Positions 1-4,808 of a DNA stretch of 8,219 nucleotides are shown here, piece after piece; the stretch's first letter is position 1, and each line of letters starts with the position of its first letter. The stretch covers positions 1 to 8,219 of the forward strand of contig JANWKX010000162.1 in NCBI GenBank assembly GCA_025451145.1, read 5' to 3'. The notes beneath the pieces are model-generated. The model was not told the DNA's origin and made no database searches. It saw only the letters and a program-made list of their open reading frames with translations. Source of the stretch: Vampirovibrionales bacterium (lineage in GTDB: Bacteria > Cyanobacteriota > Vampirovibrionia > Vampirovibrionales > JAGQHJ01). The position numbers and the translations under genes were made by a program.

Positions 1-110
1 CTGGGCAGGAAACCCTGTAAGGTCCCCAGGCCAAACAAGAGACTGAGCCCCAGCCCTTCGGCGAGTCGCTCGAAAATGTACAGTGCAGTCGTCTGTTTTG
101 GATCAATCAT
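1..110 (-). CDS. Hypothetical protein with hydrophobic N-terminus (5' fragment)
   Basis: Only the first 36 codons lie in the window; the rest runs off the left edge. The ATG at 110-108 is chosen because a strong SD, GAGGGG (plus-strand 120-125), sits 9 nt upstream. An in-frame ATG at 134-132 has no comparable SD. The protein starts MIDPKQTTALYIFERLAEG and continues into a Leu/Gly-rich stretch (about residues 16-36) that could be the start of a membrane segment or an amphipathic helix. I do not recognise the family and the fragment is too short to assign one. It is transcribed away from pth, so the 385-bp gap to its right should hold its promoter. Confidence 0.55.
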   Translation of the reverse strand, partial: MIDPKQTTALYIFERLAEGLGLSLLFGLGTLQGFLP

Positions 111-221
111 AACAATATACCCCTCGACGCCCATGTAATTTAGGACACTAAGGACACCCAAAAAAAATGCAAACTGATATCCCTCACTACTTGAATAAAA
201 ACATCCTGAAATCGAAAATTG

Positions 222-246
222 CCTGTTTGCATCAAACGGTTTTTTT
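222..246 (+). terminator. Terminator-like hairpin with T7 tract
   Basis: CCTGTTTG (222-229) pairs with CAAACGG (233-239) with one bulged T, followed directly by seven T (240-246). This is the form of a plus-strand intrinsic terminator. No plus-strand gene ends before it in the window, so it may end a short leader or small RNA, or act as an attenuator ahead of pth. Confidence 0.4.
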
Positions 247-262
247 ATGCCTGGGAGTTAAC

Positions 263-364
263 AAAGTAATGTTTAGCGTTGGGGCCTTTCCCTCCCCAAC
301 ACCCCTCCCTGGTTCTCTTTTGGGGCTGCGCCCCATCCCCCAATTTTCTCAAAAGCATTACTTT
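263..364. repeat. Palindromic intergenic element with terminal inverted repeats
   Basis: The ends are inverted copies of each other: AAAGTAATGTTT at 263-274, and the reverse complement of 353-364 reads AAAGTAATGCTT, so 11 of 12 positions match and the outer 9 match perfectly. Inside are two further hairpins: GTTGGGG/CCCCAAC (278-284 with 294-300) and TGGGGC/GCCCCA (321-326 with 330-335, loop TGC). The middle is C-rich on the plus strand and unlike its surroundings. The architecture is that of a REP- or MITE-like mobile palindrome. There is only one copy in this window, so membership of a family is inference. Confidence 0.5.
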
Positions 365-482
365 TAGTTTACTCCCTTATGTCTTCTCTATAGGATGAAA
401 CCGTAGAAACGAGAGGTCTGTACTTCAAAAATCCATCAAAGACATTCGTTTCTCTTGGATAACATCGGGTGAAAACAGAAAA

Positions 483-488
483 TAAGGA
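483..488 (+). promoter_or_regulatory. SD site that favours the TTG start of pth
   Basis: TAAGGA lies 7 nt before the TTG at 496. The upstream alternative, GTG at 469, has no good SD. The TTG start also brings the N-terminus to the usual length for Pth. Confidence 0.5.
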
Positions 489-495
489 TTATCCG

Positions 496-1110
496 TTGAG
501 TGAGCCCTTTCTGATTATGGGACTGGGAAACCCAGGAATGCAGTATGCCTTGACTCGGCATAACATTGGGTTTATGTGCGTGGATTATCTGGCCAGAGCC
601 TACGATATTCCCATGAAGCGGGAGTCTAAAATGAACGCCATGGTGGGAAAGGGGATGATTCAAGGGCAGAAAGTGATTTTATCACAGCCCTTAACCTACA
701 TGAACCTCTCTGGTGAGGCTTACCAGAAGCTGATTCAGTATTATCATCTCCCTTTTGAGAGGACGTTGGTTCTTTATGATGATATCGACCTGCCCTTTGG
801 CCGAATTCGTTTCAGGCCCAGCGGAAGCCCTGGGACTCATAACGGTATGCGCTCCATTTTTGAAGCCACGGGGCAGAAGGAGATTCCGCGCTTGAGAATC
901 GGGATTAACACCCCATTGCCAATGTGGGATTTGGCCAATTATGTGCTAGCCAATTTCTCAGATGAAGAAAAGCAGCAATTGCCCCATCTCCTGAAAGCCA
1001 TTACGGAAGCTGTAGCGTACTGGGTGGCATCGGGGAGCCAAAGCGCAATGAACCGTTATAATGCCCTGGATCTGCTGCCTGCTGAATCAGAGCTACCCAA
1101 AGAGCCCTAA
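496..1110 (+). CDS. pth: Peptidyl-tRNA hydrolase
   Basis: This is a cytoplasmic housekeeping esterase that releases tRNA from peptidyl-tRNAs dropped by stalled ribosomes. From the TTG start the protein has 204 residues, close to the usual 190-200. Signature blocks are clear: GLGNPG near the N-terminus (Asn12), TRHNIGF with the catalytic His22, PLTYMNLSG (Asn70), LYDDIDLP (Asp95) and GTHNGMRSI (Asn116). Each key residue is offset by exactly +2 from the E. coli enzyme (N10, H20, N68, D93, N114), which supports the TTG start at 496 over the GTG at 469 (213 residues). The latter would add a hydrophilic nine-residue extension. The gene converges with the acetyltransferase, with 35 bases between the stop codons. 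No operon partner is visible. Confidence 0.95.
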   Translation: MSEPFLIMGLGNPGMQYALTRHNIGFMCVDYLARAYDIPMKRESKMNAMVGKGMIQGQKVILSQPLTYMNLSGEAYQKLIQYYHLPFERTLVLYDDIDLPFGRIRFRPSGSPGTHNGMRSIFEATGQKEIPRLRIGINTPLPMWDLANYVLANFSDEEKQQLPHLLKAITEAVAYWVASGSQSAMNRYNALDLLPAESELPKEP

Positions 1111-1123
1111 CAGGGACTTCAAG

Positions 1124-1146
1124 ACCGAGCTTAAATCAGAAGCGGT
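1124..1146. terminator. Weak hairpin between convergent genes
   Basis: ACCG-ag-CTT (1124-1132) can pair with AAGCGGT (1140-1146) around a 7-nt loop, with a two-base bulge. It lies between the pth stop and the end of the acetyltransferase. No clean T tract follows on either strand, so terminator function is only suggested by position. Confidence 0.2.
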
Positions 1147-1628
1147 TAAAGGGTTTTCATGAAAATGTAGTCGGCCGAGGGGTTGGTCGGTTTCTCGCCC
1201 ACAGCTTGTACGAAGCCGTTTTTCTGATAGAACGGTGAATGGGTGGCCATCGTTGAGTTGAGTTCAATCCGTAAGTTTTGATAGCCTCGGCTTCGAGCTT
1301 CATTAAGGCACTCGTTCAAAAGCTGCTGACCAATAGATTGGCCTCTAAAGCGTTTTAAAAGATATATTTTACGAAGTTCACAGGATTGCTCATCAAGACG
1401 CGCAATTCCGGCGCAGCCAATGACACCGATTTCGGGCGTAACAGCCACATAAAAGGCATCAAAAGGGCTTTGAGAGTAGAGCGCTTCAATCTCCTGCTGA
1501 TCCTTGGACGAAGGTAAAAAGCCCCATTCCTGCAGGACTGATAAAACGACAAATTCTACCCCGGCAGCATCATCCTGGTCAAAAGATCGAATTTGAATTT
1601 GGGTTTCCAATGAATTCACGACCGACAT
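1146..1628 (-). CDS. GNAT family N-acetyltransferase
   Basis: This is a 160-residue, single-domain GNAT fold enzyme that should transfer acetyl from acetyl-CoA to an amine. The acetyl-CoA pyrophosphate loop (motif A) is visible as LRKIYLLKRFRGQSIGQQLL, with the R/Q-x-x-G-x-G/A pattern at R95-G96-Q97-S98-I99-G100, after the strand GVIGCAGIARL (68-78). Motif B follows: LRIELNS (119-125), then SPFYQKNGF (131-139), where Tyr134 is in the usual position for the general acid. The substrate cannot be told from sequence; family members act on small amines, amino acids, antibiotics or protein termini. The ATG at 1628 has a poor SD, and a GTG three codons in is possible. The gene appears monocistronic, with a candidate promoter about 70-100 bases upstream. 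Confidence 0.9.
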   Translation of the reverse strand: MSVVNSLETQIQIRSFDQDDAAGVEFVVLSVLQEWGFLPSSKDQQEIEALYSQSPFDAFYVAVTPEIGVIGCAGIARLDEQSCELRKIYLLKRFRGQSIGQQLLNECLNEARSRGYQNLRIELNSTMATHSPFYQKNGFVQAVGEKPTNPSADYIFMKTL

Positions 1629-1700
1629 GCCATAGACTCACATCACTTAAATGCTGATATCGTTTGACTCTAACCCACTCCCACAAACTCGGAAACTGCT

Positions 1701-1730
1701 ATTCTATAATAGCATAAAGTTTGAATACAA
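1701..1730 (-). promoter_or_regulatory. Candidate sigma-70-type promoter for the acetyltransferase
   Basis: Read on the minus strand, TTGTAT (1730-1725) is a -35-like box and TAGAAT (1706-1701) a -10-like box, 18 nt apart. Transcription would start near 1694, about 65 nt before the ATG at 1628. The match is moderate and rests on spacing and position. Confidence 0.35.
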
Positions 1731-1772
1731 CCGATAATTACCATTTGTTAAGCTGAGTTCGATTTTCTTTGG

Positions 1773-1816
1773 CAAATAAAAACCCCACCAAAAATGAGGA
1801 GAATTTGATGGCGGGG
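1773..1816 (-). terminator. Intrinsic terminator, minus strand
   Basis: On the minus strand CCCCGCCA (1816-1809) pairs with TGGTGGGG (1790-1783) in an 8-bp stem with one G-U pair, then runs into TTTTTATTTG (1782-1773). On the plus strand the same pair becomes an A-C mismatch and no T tract follows, so the minus orientation is favoured. The nearest upstream minus-strand gene already has a terminator at 2021-2066, so this one has no obvious client. Confidence 0.55.
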
Positions 1817-1864
1817 AAAGAGAGAGCAACGTTTATGAATCAGGTGTTGGAGTGGAGTTTTTAA
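1808..1864 (+). CDS. Possible 18-residue microprotein
   Basis: This ATG-to-TAA ORF of 18 codons is preceded by TGAGGAG (1795-1801), six nt before the ATG, about as good an SD as any in the window. The product would be MAGKERATFMNQVLEWSF. It overlaps the arms of the minus-strand terminator, and no promoter or downstream gene gives it context. Short ORFs with an SD arise by chance, so this is only a candidate. Confidence 0.2.
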   Translation: MAGKERATFMNQVLEWSF

Positions 1865-1981
1865 ATCAGTAGGGGCATCTAAGCCGATGGCTAATATCTC
1901 TTAACACCTTTTTAGACGAGGACCAAGCAAAATGTTCCCCGATAGTTGGCTGAAAAAAAATCAAAAAAAGATCTGCCTATT

Positions 1982-2004
1982 TTCATCCTTTTCTTTCGGA
2001 TGAA
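1982..2004. other. 7-bp perfect hairpin
   Basis: TTCATCC (1982-1988) and GGATGAA (1998-2004) pair around a 9-nt pyrimidine-rich loop. On the minus strand, T-runs follow about a dozen bases after the stem (1971-1953), too far for a standard terminator but possibly part of a composite 3' end with the palindrome at 2021-2066. Confidence 0.3.
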
Positions 2005-2020
2005 GTGTCGAATCGAAAAC

Positions 2021-2066
2021 AAGCAAAGACAGGCTTAAAATCTTCACTTAAGCCTGTTTTTTGCTT
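2021..2066. terminator. Strong palindromic terminator, probably bidirectional
   Basis: ACAGGCTTAA (2029-2038) pairs perfectly with TTAAGCCTGT (2048-2057). The stem can extend outward through AAGCAAA on the left and TTTGCTT on the right with one bulge and a G-U pair. On the plus strand the inner stem is followed by six T (2057-2062). On the minus strand it lies about 25 nt after the stop of the Pro/Gly-rich gene and runs into T-rich sequence, so it probably ends that transcript. Confidence 0.75.
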
Positions 2067-2091
2067 CAATTCGTTTTAGTTTTAATGACGT

Positions 2092-2322
2092 TTATCCACT
2101 GATATCAAGTCTTTTTGCGGGTTGGGCTCCGGGAATAATAACGCCACCTGGTATTTCAATTGCCCCGCCTGGGCTGGGGGGTTGGCTTTTTCCGATTGGC
2201 ATTCCGTCACCACTACCTGGGGCTGGTGCGCCACTGGCGCTGGAGGGAGGACCCGGTGGGCCAGCTGGCTTTGGTTTTATCATGTTGTAGGGAGACCCTT
2301 GCTTATTGAAATGAATTCCCAT
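2092..2322 (-). CDS. Pro/Gly-rich small protein of unknown function
   Basis: This 76-residue protein has 16 Pro and 15 Gly, about 41% of its residues. After a short start (MGIHFNKQGSPYNMIKPKP) it carries AGPPGPPSSASGAPAPGSG (about residues 20-38), then QPPSPGG, EIPGGVIIPG and a C-terminal KRLDISG. There is no signal peptide, membrane segment or cysteine, and it should be disordered. The gene is credible despite the low complexity: GAGAGGGG sits 6 nt before the ATG, and a strong terminator follows about 25 nt after the stop. It is monocistronic and divergent from the PLD unit. I do not recognise a family. Two tandem GPP triplets recall collagen-like sequence but are far too few for a triple helix. 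It could be a scaffold or surface peptide, or a substrate of the prolyl hydroxylase at 7185-7919 (inference). Confidence 0.6.
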   Translation of the reverse strand: MGIHFNKQGSPYNMIKPKPAGPPGPPSSASGAPAPGSGDGMPIGKSQPPSPGGAIEIPGGVIIPGAQPAKRLDISG

Positions 2323-2922
2323 TGATTACCCCTCTCTATTGCCGAATATACGAGTCTATATATTGATGAATTGATAGGCGTATCGGAGGGAAGTAAGAAA
2401 ATGTTTAATTTTGAGTGTAAAACTTGGCGGCATCTTCTTATGGATATCTGAATTATGATTAAAAGGAATCGCTTTTTTACACTTGCAGGTTTGTGATGCC
2501 AGGTTTGGTGTGAGCTTGCTATAAAGTAAGGACGCGCAAAAATGGGATTTTCTAAACAGATAAGCGGGTTGACGGATGGAAAGTGTTGTTAAGACACTAT
2601 AAAAATAGGCTTTATTCAAAGCAGGCCTTCTTGTAGGATATCGTTGGACGGAAACGCGGATATTTGAGGTTGTAAAACGGAATCTCACGTTATCGTGACA
2701 GGAGGCGAGCATCCGATTTTAGGCAATTGAATCGATTTTTGGGTATGCGGCAGATGTATTTGAGCGCTATGTAGCAAACATCACCTTGTAAGGGAGCAAT
2801 CAGGTGTTGGGCATTTTGGGTTTATCTTGTGGGAAAGATTTCAAAATAGGGGGTATCAGCTTGAAAGCGTGGCAACAGAACAATTTTGAATTTCAAAAAT
2901 GCATGAGTCGGAGGCTCCGGCC
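2323..2922. other. Long intergenic region without a convincing gene
   Basis: About 600 bases separate the Pro/Gly-rich gene from the PLD gene. A 118-codon minus-strand frame at 2356-2712 has no SD and a composition rich in Ser, Arg, His, Phe and Tyr with no motif, so I reject it. On the plus strand there are only short ORFs. One at 2401-2451 (16 codons) has GGAGGG 10 nt upstream. One plus frame from 2609 to 2932 contains protein-like stretches broken by three stops. No promoter for the PLD unit could be picked with confidence. The gap may hold regulatory sequence or a decayed gene. Confidence 0.45.
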
Positions 2923-2932
2923 ATGTCGATAG
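2804..2932 (+). CDS. Possible leader ORF overlapping the PLD start
   Basis: This 42-codon ORF starts with GTG at 2804, 7 nt after AAGGGAG (2790-2796), and ends at TAG 2930-2932, overlapping the ATG of the PLD gene at 2923. A second internal start, TTG at 2861, also has an excellent SD (AGGGGG, 2848-2853, 7 nt spacing) and would give a 23-residue peptide. The C-terminal end is basic (MSRRLRPCR). Overlap of its stop with the PLD start would allow translational coupling. Against it, both starts are non-ATG, it is short, and no homology is recognised. Confidence 0.25.
   Translation: MLGILGLSCGKDFKIGGISLKAWQQNNFEFQKCMSRRLRPCR
2909..2914 (+). promoter_or_regulatory. SD site that decides the PLD start
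   Basis: CGGAGG ends 8 nt before the ATG at 2923. The ATG at 2899, which would add eight residues, follows an A/T-rich stretch with no SD, so 2923 is preferred. Confidence 0.6.
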
Positions 2933-4794
2933 TATCCTTACGATCTCGGTTATCTGTTCCAACGTTGAGCCAGGCTCCGTTAAAATCCAGTCGAGGCAAT
3001 CACGCTAAATCGCCATCCCAAATCCCGATGGCGGCATTGAATCCGACTTCCTCAGGAGATCGGTTTATGCCTGGGGTTTCCTTATCCAGAACGCTAAGAT
3101 TTTCAGCCTCCGCTAAAGATGATAGCGAGCTTTTTAGAGAGGTTTCCATCAGGTTACCCATTGATGTTTGGGAACGCTTTTCAAAGGCTGCCCTTCGCAG
3201 CGGCTATACCAAAGAAGTCTATGGGTCTGAAGCGGCGGCGTTAGGGCACTTTTTTACCGATGTCATCGCGCCCTGGTTTAAGATAGGTAAACCTCAAAAG
3301 CAAATTCTGGCGCCTGTTGAGGACGTCATTGCTGTGAGAACCAATGGCAAACAACGGGTTCAAACCAAGGTGAAGACCTTAATGGGAGCTGAGAATATCT
3401 TTTATCAATGGTTGGATATGCTCAAGAAGACCCAGCATTATGCCCAGATTGCCATGTATGATTTTGATAATATCCATGTCCCGGGCGGTGCTAATCCGGA
3501 AGGGGCACAAAGTGAACTGCCCTGGTATCTGCAACAGAAAATACTGTATAACATTGAGAAGAAAGCCCGGGCGGGCGTCAAATTTCAAATCCTCCTGGAT
3601 TGCAGTGTCCAATACGCCTATGACAATAATGGGCATCCGATCCTGCCCAGGGATAGAAATAACCGCCCCATGATTGAATATTTGCGGGAGCTGAATGAGA
3701 AAATTAAGCGGGAAACCGGCTCTACAACCGATGTGATTGAAGTCGTTCCCTATCCCAGGGAATTGGCCAATATTTATCATGTCAAGCTCTTAATTTCAGA
3801 TGGGAAGACCGCCTTGGTGAGTGGGATGAACATGAGTAACCACTCTGCCGCCAATTGGGATATGGGGGTTGCTATTCAAGGCCCTGAAGTGGCCAATTTG
3901 CAGGCGCAAACCTTCTATCAGGATTGGGTTGTGGCTAAATTCTGGGAGCAACATTTTACCAACCGAGGATGGCCTCATAAGCAAATCACCGGTTATTTGC
4001 CTCAAATGTTGAGAAATCCGGCTGATCGCAGGGATTTGCAAGCCATACAGGCCAGCTTGCCGCCGGTGTCTCCTGTTGCCGATCCGGCCATCAAAATCCT
4101 CAATACCATGCCGATGGAGTACAACTACTTTTTTGATCCGGCACCCGGACAAACAAAATCAGAGTATGGACGGGAAGAAATCGAGGATTATTTTCAACAG
4201 GCCTTGAAACGACCGGATTTGGCAGGAATAGAAGCGGAGCAATTTATCGCCTGCCATAAGGATATCGGTCGTCAACTCATTGATTTGGCCCAGAATAAAC
4301 ATATCCCGGTACGTATTGTTCATTCGGATAGCGTGACCAGCCAATTCCCATTTACCCGTTGGATGGTAGAGCAGCTTCGTGAGGCTGAACTCCTTCGTTA
4401 CTATCCTGAATTTAAAACCACGGGTGAGCGCCTGCATGCTAAATCAACGGTCTTTACCTATAAAAAAGATGGAAAAGAATCATCCGAAGTGGTGATTGGT
4501 TCAGCCAATACCAGTGAATCTGGATTTAAGAGCAATGTAAAGCCTGGACAATCTAGAGGAAACAGAGACATGGCTGTTGTGATCCCTTCTAACACCATTG
4601 CAAAGGCGTTTCAGGATCAAATGAATATTGATTGGAACTATAGCCTGAAGGAACGCCCCTTTGGCTATGGCATGGCAGAGGCGGCCCAGAAAGCAAAACG
4701 CGAACATCAAGATGGACAACCAGGTCCGGGTGGATTGACGCTTGAAGAACTGGTTCAAATCTCACAATTTCCGTTCTTTTTGTTGGATTCATAG
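2923..4794 (+). CDS. Phospholipase D-superfamily protein with two HKD motifs
   Basis: This 623-residue protein should cleave or transfer phosphodiester bonds through a covalent phosphohistidine; the substrate may be lipid or nucleic acid. Residues 1-57 are a Ser/Pro-rich, probably disordered leader ending in LRFS (58-61). Residues 72-115 (EVSIRLPIDVWERFSKAA onward) resemble a ribbon-helix-helix (RHH) unit. PLD half 1 (about 150-345) has HVKLLISD with H286, K288 and D293, then SGMN (300-303) and NWDMGV. The following GPEVANLQ and DW recall cardiolipin synthase-type proteins. PLD half 2 (about 400-575) has HAKSTVFT with H505 and K507, then GSAN (526-529) and NRDMAV. The usual Asp of the second HKD is Thr512. 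There are no membrane helices, unlike true cardiolipin synthases, and no Sec signal is evident. It is the first gene of a two-gene unit; the next starts 14 nt after its stop. An ATG at 2899 is the alternative start. Confidence 0.85.
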   Translation: MSIVSLRSRLSVPTLSQAPLKSSRGNHAKSPSQIPMAALNPTSSGDRFMPGVSLSRTLRFSASAKDDSELFREVSIRLPIDVWERFSKAALRSGYTKEVYGSEAAALGHFFTDVIAPWFKIGKPQKQILAPVEDVIAVRTNGKQRVQTKVKTLMGAENIFYQWLDMLKKTQHYAQIAMYDFDNIHVPGGANPEGAQSELPWYLQQKILYNIEKKARAGVKFQILLDCSVQYAYDNNGHPILPRDRNNRPMIEYLRELNEKIKRETGSTTDVIEVVPYPRELANIYHVKLLISDGKTALVSGMNMSNHSAANWDMGVAIQGPEVANLQAQTFYQDWVVAKFWEQHFTNRGWPHKQITGYLPQMLRNPADRRDLQAIQASLPPVSPVADPAIKILNTMPMEYNYFFDPAPGQTKSEYGREEIEDYFQQALKRPDLAGIEAEQFIACHKDIGRQLIDLAQNKHIPVRIVHSDSVTSQFPFTRWMVEQLREAELLRYYPEFKTTGERLHAKSTVFTYKKDGKESSEVVIGSANTSESGFKSNVKPGQSRGNRDMAVVIPSNTIAKAFQDQMNIDWNYSLKERPFGYGMAEAAQKAKREHQDGQPGPGGLTLEELVQISQFPFFLLDS

Positions 4795-4808
4795 GAGTCT
4801 AAAGACAG

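Larger units (their letters stand above)
111..495. other. Intergenic region between divergent genes
   Basis: This stretch separates the minus-strand fragment from pth. It holds a terminator-like hairpin (222-246), an 8-bp stem that could compete with it (167-174 with 225-232), a palindromic element (263-364) and an 8-bp inverted repeat in the pth leader (405-412 with 446-453, AGAAACGA/TCGTTTCT). A possible -10 box for pth, TATAGG, lies at 389-394, but no good -35 precedes it. An open frame at 167-367 crosses both the hairpin and the repeat and has no SD, so I do not call it a gene. Confidence 0.6.
1629..2091. other. Intergenic region with several hairpins
   Basis: This 463-base gap holds a candidate minus-strand promoter (1701-1730), a minus-strand terminator (1773-1816), an 18-codon ORF with a strong SD (1808-1864), A-tracts (1953-1971), a 7-bp hairpin (1982-2004) and a strong palindromic terminator (2021-2066). 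The rest shows no coding sign. Two terminator-type structures in the same direction with no gene between them leaves room for a small RNA around 1780-2010. Confidence 0.5.

Noticed and set aside
167..367. 66-codon open frame on the plus strand
   Set aside because: It has no SD and runs straight through a terminator-like hairpin and the palindromic element; the protein shows no recognisable pattern.
2122..2325. 67-codon plus-strand frame opposite the Pro/Gly-rich gene
   Set aside because: Its Trp-rich composition is the complement of Pro codons. The minus-strand gene has the strong SD and a matching terminator.
2542..2592. Short ORF with an upstream AAGGA
   Set aside because: It has sixteen codons, loose SD spacing, no partner gene and no conservation evidence; one of several chance short ORFs in the gap.
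2356..2712. 118-codon open frame on the minus strand
   Set aside because: There is no SD before the ATG, the composition is that of translated non-coding DNA (many Ser, Arg, His, Tyr, Phe), and no motif is seen. Short SD-bearing ORFs lie on the opposite strand.
2857..2890. Possible promoter with TTGAAA at 2861-2866 before the PLD gene
   Set aside because: The -35 match is good, but the expected -10 position reads TTTTGA, which is too weak. I could not choose a promoter for the unit.
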